Positions 1 through 8,253 of a stretch of DNA of 64,000 nucleotides are shown here, piece by piece. The stretch comes from UKL13-3 sp964392775 (lineage in GTDB: Bacteria; Bacteroidota; Bacteroidia; UKL13-3): positions 1 through 64,000 of the forward strand of contig CAYMRD010000014.1 of assembly GCA_964392775.1 (NCBI GenBank), in the 5' to 3' direction. A program made the translations under genes and the position numbers. The notes under the pieces were generated by a model. The model worked only from the letters and a program-made list of their open reading frames with translations, had not been told where the DNA came from and did no database searches. The number at the start of each line of letters is the position of its first letter. Within the stretch, counting starts at the first letter, position 1.

Positions 1-13
1 GCCGTAATCTTTT

Positions 14-47
14 AAAAACCTCCACATGAAAATGTTGGAGGTTTTTT
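14..47 (+). terminator. Rho-independent terminator of a gene upstream of the window
   Basis: AAAAACCTCC pairs with GGAGGTTTTT, extended by ACAT/ATGT around a GAAA tetraloop, and is followed by a T run. It must end a plus-strand gene lying left of the window. It also contains the first in-frame ATG (26) of the next ORF, which argues against that start. Confidence 0.8.
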
Positions 48-106
48 CGTTTTACCGGAATGCCATTTCATACCACCTTTCAACCCTTTTCGTTATCATT
101 GAACCT

Positions 107-1339
107 ATGATAAGCCTTACCCGAAAAGATATTTTTCCTCTATTTGTATTATCGTGTTATCTGCTATCTCTCTTTTTTCATGAGTTGGGAAAAGCGGCAA
201 TGAGCATGAGCATGTTCTTGTTATTGCTTTTACCATTTGTTGTATCCGGAGCTAAGAAAACAATGATACAATATGTTTCAAACTATTATTTCCCGGCATT
301 AAGTATCTGCGTTGCGTATTTATTCCTGTACTATTTTAACTCATCCAACCATGAGTATTTTTGGAACCGAATGGTAATGAAAGGCCCTTTACTTGCTTTG
401 CCTTTAGTGGCTGCAGGCATGTGGGGAGCATTGTCACAAAATGTATACAGAGTGCTTTTAAGATTATTTGTACTCATGTGTTTATTGGGAAGTTTTTATT
501 CCCTGTATTATTACGTGACCGATTATGCTTTTGTAACGGAAAACTACTTACGGGCGCAGGTTATGCCAACCATTGTTAACCATGTACGATTTAGCATTAT
601 GGTGGCCATGGCTTGCTATATTGCCTATTATTTTGTTCAGCATGAATGGGAATCGCCCAACCGGATTAAACGCTGGGTATGGATAGGTATACTGTTATTT
701 CTTATTGTTTTTCTTCACCTGTTCTCGGTACGCAGTGGTCTGATCGCTTTCTACGGTGCTGTTGTTGCCGAATTGTTTTTAAATGTAAAGGAGAGAGTGG
801 GCCTGCGAAAGCTGCTTCTTATCCTTACCGGATTAATACTTTTCCTTTTTGCATCCATTCGGTTTATTCCTACACTCAATAATAAATGGGTAAACACTAT
901 TGCGGATGTACAGGTATACCAAAACAAAGGATATGCAAATTTCAATTCTCTCACCACTCGTTTTATTTCTTATGAAGCAGCGTTTTCCATATTTAAAGAA
1001 AACCCTTTGATAGGTTGTGGTTTGGGAGATGTGAAGGACCAAACGGATTTTTATTTCAAACAATATTATCCGGATGTGGAAACTCCTATACTTCCGCATA
1101 ATCAATTCTTGTTTATGCTTGCTGCCACAGGATTGATTGGGATGAGCCTGTTTATTTTTCTGTTTTACAGTCCGCTTTTGTACAAGAGCAACCGAAGGAA
1201 TCAGATATTGGTTATTCACTACGTGATGCTGACCTTGTCGTTTATGACAGAACCTATGCTTGAAACCCAGTTGGGAATGGGGTATTCAATGTTCTTCATA
1301 ATCCTTCCATTGATGATGAAACAACCGGAGAGCGATTAG
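107..1339 (+). CDS. O-antigen ligase/polymerase family membrane protein
   Basis: A 410-residue polytopic membrane protein with about ten hydrophobic segments and a large loop before the last few segments. That loop contains ENPLIGCGLGD and then PHNQFLFMLAATGLIG, the usual Wzy_C/WaaL-type signature. The family joins or polymerises undecaprenyl-linked glycans on the periplasmic face of the inner membrane; the substrate here is unknown. I chose ATG 107 (MISLTRKD) because the upstream ATG at 26 sits inside a terminator hairpin. The stop overlaps the convergent glycosyltransferase stop by 4 nt. Confidence is high for the family and low for ligase versus polymerase. Confidence 0.8.
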   Translation: MISLTRKDIFPLFVLSCYLLSLFFHELGKAAMSMSMFLLLLLPFVVSGAKKTMIQYVSNYYFPALSICVAYLFLYYFNSSNHEYFWNRMVMKGPLLALPLVAAGMWGALSQNVYRVLLRLFVLMCLLGSFYSLYYYVTDYAFVTENYLRAQVMPTIVNHVRFSIMVAMACYIAYYFVQHEWESPNRIKRWVWIGILLFLIVFLHLFSVRSGLIAFYGAVVAELFLNVKERVGLRKLLLILTGLILFLFASIRFIPTLNNKWVNTIADVQVYQNKGYANFNSLTTRFISYEAAFSIFKENPLIGCGLGDVKDQTDFYFKQYYPDVETPILPHNQFLFMLAATGLIGMSLFIFLFYSPLLYKSNRRNQILVIHYVMLTLSFMTEPMLETQLGMGYSMFFIILPLMMKQPESD

Positions 1340-2097
1340 TTTTTTTGAAGCTTATGCAGTTTTTTGTATTTCAGGAATACTTCCGATGCAATGATACGGG
1401 CAATCACAAAACCATAATACCCATCTAAGAATCCGAGTTTAAAAATATAGTCGCGCACAAAGCGAAACAGAGGACTCATGTATATTTTGAACAACGAACT
1501 TCGTTTTCCGTTTTTTAGATAAGCTTTGGCTGCGATGTCTGAAAAGTAATCTGCCTTTTTACGATGCTCTTCTATGGTTTGATATGAGTAGTGCAATAAA
1601 TCACCGGGGAGGTGGGTAATCACGGCATTGCTGTCCATTTCATAACGATCATGAGGATTGGTTCCTGTCCAACGTCCTTTGCGACTGTCCCACAAACGCA
1701 GTTTGATGTCGGGATACCAGGCTCCATGGCGAATCCATTGACCACAGTAATTGTTCAGGCGATTGACTGAATATCCATCCGACACCCAATTTGCTTTAAC
1801 GATTCTGATTTGTTTGAGAAAAACCTCATCAGGCATTTCATCGGCATCAAGAGATAAGATATGAGGATAAGAAGCCTGTGTTATCGCGTAGTTTTTTTGT
1901 TCGATATGCCCACCAAACGGATGCTGAACAACGGATGCTCCAAGTGTTTTGCAAATGCTCACCGTATTATCTGTAGAAAAGGAATCGACCACAATAATTT
2001 CATCAGCAATAGATTGAACTGATTCAATACAACGTTTAATATTACGTTCCTCGTTGTAGGTAATGATCACTACACTCAGTTTTACAGCACTGCTCAT
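1336..2097 (-). CDS. Glycosyltransferase family 2, LPS-core type
   Basis: A 253-residue GT-A fold enzyme. The N-terminus SVVIITYNEERNI is the nucleotide-sugar binding start, and the metal-binding DxD appears as LDADE near residues 83-87. The C-terminal part with FKIYMSPLFRFVRDYIF resembles the WaaE/KdtX-like enzymes that add sugars to lipopolysaccharide core at the cytoplasmic membrane. ATG at 2097 shares its A with the TGA of the upstream LysM gene, so the two are translationally coupled. The longer reading to 2187 adds only non-homologous residues. The donor sugar cannot be read from the sequence. Confidence 0.85.
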   Translation of the reverse strand: MSSAVKLSVVIITYNEERNIKRCIESVQSIADEIIVVDSFSTDNTVSICKTLGASVVQHPFGGHIEQKNYAITQASYPHILSLDADEMPDEVFLKQIRIVKANWVSDGYSVNRLNNYCGQWIRHGAWYPDIKLRLWDSRKGRWTGTNPHDRYEMDSNAVITHLPGDLLHYSYQTIEEHRKKADYFSDIAAKAYLKNGKRSSLFKIYMSPLFRFVRDYIFKLGFLDGYYGFVIARIIASEVFLKYKKLHKLQKN

Positions 2098-2918
2098 CAG
2101 GGTTGAATGTATTTTACGATGATGCGGTTTTGTCCGACAGACATTCCCAATTGTGTTAATGTTTTTTCGTCTAAACCAATCACACAATCATTGGCAAGAG
2201 GCTGTTGTTGGCTAATGGTTATCAGAGTTTGTTGCTGATTGTCGGGATTGATACACAACACAACAGTTCCAACAGGTAGAGTGGGGTGACTGCAAAATGG
2301 TGTTGTTTGCACCCATCCCGATTCTTCGATAAAGTTGTTGGAGGATGAAAGAATATGCTCCGGTTTTGCCGGTTTAGCAGTCAACGAGTTAGGCAGATTC
2401 CATTTTTCATAGGGTTTGATATTGGTTGAACCCGAAACATATAATTCCTGTCCAATCTGAATGGTATTGTTTTGCAAGCCATTCCATTTGGCAATTTGCG
2501 CTACCGATACTTTGTATTTAGCAGCTATTTTATTGAGATTATCTCCCGGTTGTACTGTATGTTTTTTTACTCTGGAAGCGTCTTTACTATCAGCATTTGC
2601 ATGCGATTCGTCAACCGTTATAACAACAGAATCAGTTCGGTTTTTGGCTGCCTGAGCAGGTTTTTCCTGAATGGGAATTTTAATTTTCTGTCCCACTTTA
2701 ATTTCTTTCAGATTCTTGTTACACTTTTTGATATCGTCAATCGAACATCCGTATTTTCTGCTTAACGAAGAGAAGGTTTCACCTTTGGTAACCTGATGGA
2801 GTATATACGTTTTGTCCTTGTCTTTGATGAGGCCAATTGAATCAGCAGGAGTATAGGCCTGCATTACACCGGAGGTGAATACAAACAAAAGCAATAAGCA
2901 GGATGTCAGCAATCTCAT
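2097..2918 (-). CDS. LysM-repeat secreted protein with RlpA-like C-terminus
   Basis: 273 residues. A signal peptide of about 21 residues (LLLLFVFTSGVMQA) is followed by two LysM modules, roughly residues 38-84 (VTKGETFSSLSRKYG) and 118-163 (VQPGDNLNKIAAKYK), which bind peptidoglycan glycan chains. The last 80 residues (PVGTVVLCINP to GLDEKTLTQLGM) look like a diverged double-psi beta-barrel of the RlpA kind, though I see no clear catalytic residues. Likely a periplasmic or surface wall-binding protein. It overlaps the upstream ABM gene by 4 nt (ATGA) and the downstream GT2 by 1 nt, so it sits inside one operon. Confidence 0.82.
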   Translation of the reverse strand: MRLLTSCLLLLFVFTSGVMQAYTPADSIGLIKDKDKTYILHQVTKGETFSSLSRKYGCSIDDIKKCNKNLKEIKVGQKIKIPIQEKPAQAAKNRTDSVVITVDESHANADSKDASRVKKHTVQPGDNLNKIAAKYKVSVAQIAKWNGLQNNTIQIGQELYVSGSTNIKPYEKWNLPNSLTAKPAKPEHILSSSNNFIEESGWVQTTPFCSHPTLPVGTVVLCINPDNQQQTLITISQQQPLANDCVIGLDEKTLTQLGMSVGQNRIIVKYIQP

Positions 2919-3211
2919 TTTACGGTTTCAATTACAGTAGTGCTCCAGGCAACCGGTTTATCACTAAACAACGCACGTGTGGCGGCCCATGTTGTTTTAA
3001 ACAATTCCGACTTACGGTATCGTTGCAGGCTATCGTCATCAAACCAGAGAGAGTAGGTGTAAAAAATATTTTTATCGGTTTCATCACGTAACAATTTAAG
3101 TCCATGGTTGCCCGGAAACGAAGCAATATGTTCTTTAGAGTTGTTGAAGATTTCGATGAATGCATCAACGTTCTCAGGAACAAACGTAAGGCGTACAATT
3201 CTGTTAATCAT
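2915..3211 (-). CDS. ABM-fold (antibiotic biosynthesis monooxygenase-like) protein
   Basis: A 98-residue dimeric alpha+beta barrel candidate beginning MINRIVRLTFVPENVDAF, with the typical ABM sequence of a strand, a helix (FIEIFNNSKEHI) and a later aromatic segment YTYSLWFDDDSLQRYRKS. Family members include quinol monooxygenases and heme-degrading enzymes, but many are uncharacterised, so no reaction is assigned. Start 3211 overlaps the end of the SAM hydroxide adenosyltransferase gene by 8 nt; the longer ORF to 3274 would lie deep in that gene. The stop overlaps the LysM gene start by 4 nt. Confidence 0.78.
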   Translation of the reverse strand: MINRIVRLTFVPENVDAFIEIFNNSKEHIASFPGNHGLKLLRDETDKNIFYTYSLWFDDDSLQRYRKSELFKTTWAATRALFSDKPVAWSTTVIETVK

Positions 3212-3986
3212 AAAATTCGATATTAATGGGTGCACCGGTTTTAAGTCCGAGCAATTGCCCGGCATTGCCCGCATTCAGGGCTATTTCCAAATGTCCGCTT
3301 TCGTTAAACAATGCGAGTTCATTTCCCGAAACCACATCGCTGTAGTTCTTGCTGATATAACCAATGGATAGTTTACGGCTGAAAAAAATCTTAAAGGCCG
3401 ATTTGCCGCTAAGTTTATGTTCAAATACATCACGGGTAATATTGGTGATGGCGTTATCGAACCCATCTACAAATACAATATTGCCGCGTATGAGGTTGTC
3501 TTCAATTACAGGTGTAAGTGATTGTTTGATGTTCAGGATTTCTCCGGGCATTGCGAATTGTGCAACAGGAGTGCCGTTTGACAGTTGAACAGCTAAAAAG
3601 GCAAACAGGTTTTTTTCCGGAAACAAATCATTGGCTTGTGCCAGTTCCGGTTTAACTATATAAAACTTTGCAGGATTTTTTTCAAACAACAGGGAGAAAA
3701 TCCCATTGTCGGCACCGATAAAATATTGTCCGTCACATTCGGCAATGATATACTGTTTGTTGGCTGCAAGATTGGTATCTACGCAAATCAGATGAACGGA
3801 ATGCAAAGGATAATGCCATACAACCTGTTTGAGCAAATATGCAGCTTGCAGCACATTGTACGGCCCCACGGCATGGGAGATGTCTACCACCAGTGCTGTT
3901 GGGAGCTGGGTGTAAATAGCACCCTTAACAGCCGCTGCATAAGGACTGTTGTTTCCGTAATCACTGGTGAGTGTAAAAAATGCCAC
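3204..3986 (-). CDS. S-adenosyl-L-methionine hydroxide adenosyltransferase (DUF62)
   Basis: 260 residues, the normal length for the family. The N-terminus ITLTSDYG-like segment (residues 4-12, TLTSDYGNN) and VVDISHAV (33-40) are the conserved SAM/adenosine-binding motifs, and the C-terminal domain carries IVFVDGFDNAITNI. Enzymes of this family cleave SAM to adenosine and methionine using water-derived hydroxide, and are related to fluorinase; the physiological purpose is unclear. It is first in a four-gene operon with ABM, LysM and GT2, all joined by 1-8 nt overlaps, and divergent from phoH. Confidence 0.88.
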   Translation of the reverse strand: MAFFTLTSDYGNNSPYAAAVKGAIYTQLPTALVVDISHAVGPYNVLQAAYLLKQVVWHYPLHSVHLICVDTNLAANKQYIIAECDGQYFIGADNGIFSLLFEKNPAKFYIVKPELAQANDLFPEKNLFAFLAVQLSNGTPVAQFAMPGEILNIKQSLTPVIEDNLIRGNIVFVDGFDNAITNITRDVFEHKLSGKSAFKIFFSRKLSIGYISKNYSDVVSGNELALFNESGHLEIALNAGNAGQLLGLKTGAPINIEFYD

Positions 3987-4050
3987 TTTTGGGTATGTAT
4001 ATTATAGTGCAAATAATTATTTTCGATGCAAAACGACACCTAAAGTGCCT

Positions 4051-4058
4051 TACCTTTG
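4051..4058 (+). promoter_or_regulatory. Bacteroidota-type -7 box upstream of phoH
   Basis: TACCTTTG matches the TAnnTTTG consensus of the primary sigma factor in Bacteroidota. It lies 56 nt before the phoH start. I do not see a matching TTTG -33 element. Confidence 0.5.
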
Positions 4059-4113
4059 TCCATGCGAAAATACCATTCGTAAACGAGTTTAAATAGCTAA
4101 AATTAACACAAGC

Positions 4114-5082
4114 TTGGTTAACAAAGAGATTATTATTGAACACATCGAACCTGCTGAGTTGCTGGGCGTAAATAACAAATACCTTAAACTGGCTAAGCAG
4201 CATTTTCCAAAACTTAAGATTATATCAAGAGGGCATCAGCTTTATGTGAGTGGTGCGCTCAGGGAGATTGAGCAGTTTGAAAATAAACTCGAGGCCATTA
4301 CCAAACAGCTCAAACAATATGGTAATCTTACCGAAGGACAGGTTGAAAGCATTTTAGGACGAGAAGAGAAAGAATCGGTATTAGAGGATGACGAAATCGT
4401 TTTGGGTATACCCAACGAAGGCGATGTAATCTTATATGGCAACGGAGGTAAAGTCATCAGAGCCAAAACTCCCAACCAGCGTAAGATGGTGGAGTTGGTG
4501 AAAAACAACGATATATTATTTGCACTAGGGCCGGCCGGAACAGGAAAAACCTATACGGCTGTTGCCTTAGCTGTAAAAGCACTTAAAAATAAAGAAATCA
4601 AACGAATCATCTTGGCCCGTCCGGCTGTTGAGGCCGGAGAAAATCTGGGTTTTTTGCCGGGTGACCTGAAAGAAAAAATTGACCCGTACCTGCGTCCGTT
4701 GTATGATGCATTGGATGATATGATTCAACCGGAGAAATTGCGTCAGCATCTTGAAAACAGGGTGATTGAAATTGCTCCGATGGCGTTTATGCGGGGCCGT
4801 ACACTCGACAATGCTTATGTTATTTTGGATGAGGCTCAAAACGCAACGGATCTTCAGCTCAAAATGTTTTTAACGCGCATGGGTCCTCATGCAAAATTTA
4901 TTGTAACCGGAGATTTAACACAGATTGACCTTCCCAAAAAACAACAATCGGGTTTGGTAAAAGCTGCTCAAATACTGAAAGATATTGACGGTATCAGCTT
5001 TGCGTACCTTACCTATGAAGATGTTGTGAGGCATAAACTGGTGAAAGATATCATCAAAGCTTATGATAAAGACGCGGGATAG
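4114..5082 (+). CDS. PhoH-like ATPase
   Basis: 322 residues. An N-terminal region resembling an RNA-binding KH-like domain (FPKLKIISRGHQLYVSG) precedes the PhoH ATPase core with Walker A GPAGTGKT at residues 139-146 and Walker B VILDEAQN near 235-242. Family members are cytoplasmic ATPases linked to RNA metabolism. The start is TTG at 4114: the frame is closed by a TAA at 4090 and no ATG lies between, while LVNKEIIIEHIEP aligns with the usual family N-terminus. It is followed by purC after 40 nt, perhaps cotranscribed. Confidence 0.9.
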   Translation: MVNKEIIIEHIEPAELLGVNNKYLKLAKQHFPKLKIISRGHQLYVSGALREIEQFENKLEAITKQLKQYGNLTEGQVESILGREEKESVLEDDEIVLGIPNEGDVILYGNGGKVIRAKTPNQRKMVELVKNNDILFALGPAGTGKTYTAVALAVKALKNKEIKRIILARPAVEAGENLGFLPGDLKEKIDPYLRPLYDALDDMIQPEKLRQHLENRVIEIAPMAFMRGRTLDNAYVILDEAQNATDLQLKMFLTRMGPHAKFIVTGDLTQIDLPKKQQSGLVKAAQILKDIDGISFAYLTYEDVVRHKLVKDIIKAYDKDAG

Positions 5083-5122
5083 TTTAATATCGCATATTCA
5101 ATTTTAAGTATCTAAATATAAT

Positions 5123-6070
5123 ATGGAACAAGCGCTTATATCAACACAGTATTTTTTCAAGAACCAAAAGTCGTTTTACAGAGGCAAGGTTCGTGATGTT
5201 TACAATATTAACAATGAACTCTTGGTGATGGTTGCCTGCGACCGCATCTCTGCATTTGATGTAGTTTTAAAGAGAGCCATTCCATACAAAGGTCAGGTGC
5301 TCAATCAAATTGCATCTCATTTTTTGGACATGGCATCTGCGGTTGTTCCGAATTGGAAAATAGCCAGTCCGGATGAGAACGTAACGGTTGGTGTATGCTG
5401 TAAGCCTTACAAAGTGGAGATGGTTATCAGAGGTTATTTGGCCGGGCATGCCTGGCGCGAATACAAAGCAGGGAAGAGAATGATTTGCGGAGTACCTATG
5501 CCCGATGGATTGAGAGAGAATGACCGTTTTCCTGAACCTATCATCACACCTACAATCAAAGCATCACAAGGACATGATGAAGATATTTCGAGAGCTGATA
5601 TCATTGCTCAAGGTTTAGTTTCTGAAGAAGAGTATGCTCAATTGGAAGACTATACCCGTAAGTTGTATGCGTTGGGTACTGAAGCGGCAGCCAAACAAAA
5701 TCTTATTTTGGTGGATACCAAGTATGAGTTTGGTAAAAGCAATGACCAGATTTTATTGATTGATGAGATTCACACTCCCGATTCATCTCGTTACTTTTAT
5801 AAAGAAACCTACGAAGCCATTCAGGCCAAAGACCAGCAACAACGCCAGCTATCAAAGGAGTTTGTGCGCCAGTGGTTGATTGAAAACGGTTTTCAGGGAT
5901 TGGAAGGCCAGGTACAACCGGATATGAGTGATGAGTTTGTAAACAGCGTAACCAACCGTTATATCGAATTGTTTGAGCAGATTACCGGCAAATCATTTGT
6001 GAAAGGTGATTATAGCAGCATTGACGACCGTATTGAACGCAATGTGAATGCGTTTTTAGAATCCCGTTAA
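5123..6070 (+). CDS. purC: Phosphoribosylaminoimidazole-succinocarboxamide (SAICAR) synthase
   Basis: 315 residues of the long SAICAR synthetase type. YRGKVRDVYNINNELLVMVA and CDRISAFDVVL form the ATP-binding start, and VIRGYLAGHAWREYKAG and DTKYEFGKS are conserved active-site segments. The enzyme condenses CAIR with aspartate in de novo purine synthesis in the cytoplasm. The extra C-terminal stretch after residue 235 is normal for the longer bacterial/eukaryotic-like form. Its stop overlaps the convergent TPR lipoprotein by 4 nt. Confidence 0.95.
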   Translation: MEQALISTQYFFKNQKSFYRGKVRDVYNINNELLVMVACDRISAFDVVLKRAIPYKGQVLNQIASHFLDMASAVVPNWKIASPDENVTVGVCCKPYKVEMVIRGYLAGHAWREYKAGKRMICGVPMPDGLRENDRFPEPIITPTIKASQGHDEDISRADIIAQGLVSEEEYAQLEDYTRKLYALGTEAAAKQNLILVDTKYEFGKSNDQILLIDEIHTPDSSRYFYKETYEAIQAKDQQQRQLSKEFVRQWLIENGFQGLEGQVQPDMSDEFVNSVTNRYIELFEQITGKSFVKGDYSSIDDRIERNVNAFLESR

Positions 6071-7467
6071 CGGTATCCTATAAATTGCAGCGACTGAAAA
6101 GTTGCAAAGGTTGTTTGTCCTTTTTTAATGGGAAACTGAAACGCGGTTATCTCTTCTGTCAGCTTGGATTTTGTTGTGAGTTTAAAGTTGCAAATGCCCT
6201 CGGGAACAGATACGCGAGCATAATTAATGGAGTAGGGCAGGAATTGCCAGTTACGTGTATCGGCTTGTTCGGTAATGGCATTGATTAAACTTAATGCAGC
6301 CCCCAATCCTTCATTTTCTTTACGTGCCTGTTCGGCTGTCAGTTGTTTGATAGCCAGGCGAAGCAAAGCTTCACTCATCTCTTTTAGCATTCTGTCTTGC
6401 AGCGAGCGATATGCTATCGCATCAATGTTTTCGCCCATATTAAATACAACTGTTGTGTTCAGGGAATCAACAGTTCCCACAGCGCTATTATACAGAGGCA
6501 CTCTGCTTATGTATTTTGGGAAAGCTACACGTATAAACCGCAAACCTGCCAGATTGGAAGATTGCTTTTGATCACCTACATAAAAAGGAATACTCAAACC
6601 GAGTTCGGCATTAACGAAACTAACGTAACCATTACCCATTGGAATAATGGCAAAGGTGATGCTTTGTTCTTGTTTTACGGGGCCTAAGCCGTTGTTCCAA
6701 AAGAATAAAAGCGTACCGTTGGCCGAACTATCCGGTTTATACGTAATCTTAAAACGATCTTCATATTGTTTTTGTTCGTCATAAAATCCGGTAAGATGTG
6801 CGGTGCGAATGATATCGGATTTAAGTTGTTCAGGCGTATTAACATTTAGCATTCGGGTATAATCAGCTTCGTATATTTCCAATGCATTGCGATAGGCAAT
6901 AAATGCATTGTTGTAATCGCCCTGCGCATCGTAAATCATGCCAAGCAGGTTATGGGCAAAGGCATCCCGCTTGTATTTGTTGTTGCCGTTATAGTAATCG
7001 GTAATCTTGGTTAGCTTTATCATCATCCGTTTGCACTCCACTAAGGCAGCGTCTAAATCGCCCTTTTGCGCATAGTTCAACGTTGTATAATAATGCAGCA
7101 TAATCTGCTCAAACCCTTCACCTCCATAAGGTTCAACTTTAGGGTTGCTAATCATGCTCAAGGCCTGGGCTCCCCTGTTTCTTTTATAATCTTCAATATA
7201 AAAGTCGGCTTTTTGAAAATAGGTATTGCTTGAGTCCCAATCGCCCTTCATCCAATACACACTTCCTCTGTTCAGGTAATAGAGCAGAATATCTTTGCGT
7301 GGTGTCCTTTCTTCAGATTTACTCAGTATGGTACTCGCGAGATCCAGTTTTCCATTGTATACTGCTTCCATCAACTGCTCGTTTTTTTGGTAATACGAAG
7401 CACATGATGAAATAAATGCCACCAGCAGCAGACATACGAATAACTGTTGTCTTTTAAGGAAAGGCAT
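6067..7467 (-). CDS. TPR-containing lipoprotein, COG3014-like, partner of LpoB
   Basis: 466 residues. A lipoprotein signal ends at a lipobox FISSC with Cys22. Residues about 30-200 contain TPR-like helical pairs (GDWDSSNTYFQKADFYIED, then GDYNNAFIAYRNALEIYEAD). The C-terminal half is beta-rich and unassigned. It resembles the uncharacterised COG3014 lipoproteins, which from memory are found beside LpoB-type genes, as here. A role as a periplasmic scaffold near the LpoB protein is inference. It is 94 nt downstream of lpoB, separated by a long inverted repeat. Confidence 0.7.
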   Translation of the reverse strand: MPFLKRQQLFVCLLLVAFISSCASYYQKNEQLMEAVYNGKLDLASTILSKSEERTPRKDILLYYLNRGSVYWMKGDWDSSNTYFQKADFYIEDYKRNRGAQALSMISNPKVEPYGGEGFEQIMLHYYTTLNYAQKGDLDAALVECKRMMIKLTKITDYYNGNNKYKRDAFAHNLLGMIYDAQGDYNNAFIAYRNALEIYEADYTRMLNVNTPEQLKSDIIRTAHLTGFYDEQKQYEDRFKITYKPDSSANGTLLFFWNNGLGPVKQEQSITFAIIPMGNGYVSFVNAELGLSIPFYVGDQKQSSNLAGLRFIRVAFPKYISRVPLYNSAVGTVDSLNTTVVFNMGENIDAIAYRSLQDRMLKEMSEALLRLAIKQLTAEQARKENEGLGAALSLINAITEQADTRNWQFLPYSINYARVSVPEGICNFKLTTKSKLTEEITAFQFPIKKGQTTFATFQSLQFIGYR

Positions 7468-7485
7468 TGAGGGAGGTGGTTTTAA

Positions 7486-7549
7486 GGTTTTGCGGCTTTA
7501 AGGTTTTATGTAATGAGAATAATACATACATAATTAAAGCCGCAAAACC
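7486..7549. repeat. Inverted repeat in the lpoB-TPR intercistronic gap
   Basis: GGTTTTGCGGCTTTAA (7486-7501) is perfectly complementary to TTAAAGCCGCAAAACC (7534-7549), with a 32-nt spacer. It lies between two minus-strand genes and has no T run on the minus side, so it is not a standard terminator. Further copies of the short word GGTTTTA flank it. Confidence 0.75.
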
Positions 7550-7561
7550 ATAACTACAAAA

Positions 7562-8146
7562 TTAGTTCTTAATGTATTTTTTAATTTCTTTTTCTCCCAA
7601 CCAAACCTTCTCGTTGGTTTCAAGGTTGGTGAGTTCAAGCGTTACCTGATAGGCAACTGTTTTCTGGTTTTTGTATTGGTCTACAACGGAAACAATCACA
7701 CCGTTGAGCATAAAGTCGGCACCTTTTTCTTTGCCCCATTTCTTTTTACTTTCTTCGCTGGCAAACACCTGCTGGTCGTTACGTTCATCACGAGCTTCTT
7801 TACGTTCGTCACCCGATTGAACTACACCCACCACACCTGAATTGATAAAGGCCTTTTCTAAATCTTTTGTGAAAGTAAGTGGGTCAATTTGTTCGGTGCT
7901 TTTGTTGCGAATAGAACCGATGATAACAACCGGTTTACGGTCGTTTTTAATTTCAAAGTTGCTGCGCCACGGGCGTTCAAGTACATCTTTAGTCATTTCA
8001 TTGGCAACCAGCTTTGAGTCGCTGTCATTCCAGCGGCCGCTTAAATCTGTTTGAGTGTTAGGGTCAATTCGGGTTACTTTACGGTTGGCACATGAGCCCA
8101 TAACCAGTATTGTAACAATCATCGGAGCAATCAGTAAACGTTTCAT
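7562..8146 (-). CDS. LpoB-like penicillin-binding protein activator lipoprotein
   Basis: 194 residues with a lipoprotein signal (VMGSC, Cys19). The mature part carries the LpoB/PF13036 pattern: SKLVANEMTKDVLERPW, KPVVIIGSIRNKSTEQID and GADFMLNGVIVSVVDQ, ending in the beta-strand LELTNLETNEKVWLGEKEI. In enterobacteria LpoB stimulates PBP1B from the outer membrane; in Bacteroidota the partner is not established. The next gene is the TPR lipoprotein. The AsmA terminator lies between this gene and AsmA, so lpoB has its own promoter. Confidence 0.85.
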   Translation of the reverse strand: MKRLLIAPMIVTILVMGSCANRKVTRIDPNTQTDLSGRWNDSDSKLVANEMTKDVLERPWRSNFEIKNDRKPVVIIGSIRNKSTEQIDPLTFTKDLEKAFINSGVVGVVQSGDERKEARDERNDQQVFASEESKKKWGKEKGADFMLNGVIVSVVDQYKNQKTVAYQVTLELTNLETNEKVWLGEKEIKKYIKN

Positions 8147-8217
8147 ATTTGTTTAAAAGTTAATGTGGTGTAAAATTATTCTATGAAATAAAAATAGTGC
8201 CAAACCCTCTATAAGAC

Positions 8218-8243
8218 AAAAATAGGGGCTTCAGCCCCTATTT
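8218..8243 (-). terminator. Rho-independent terminator of the AsmA transcript
   Basis: AATAGGGGC and GCCCCTATT form a 9-bp stem with a TTCA loop. Read on the minus strand it is followed by TTTTTG. It ends the block of minus-strand genes that starts near 16441. Confidence 0.85.
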
Positions 8244-8253
8244 CATAAGTAAA

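Noticed and set aside
833..1219. 128-residue minus-strand ORF inside the O-antigen ligase gene
   Set aside because: Antisense to a clear membrane protein; its residues have no recognisable pattern and it lacks a plausible start context.
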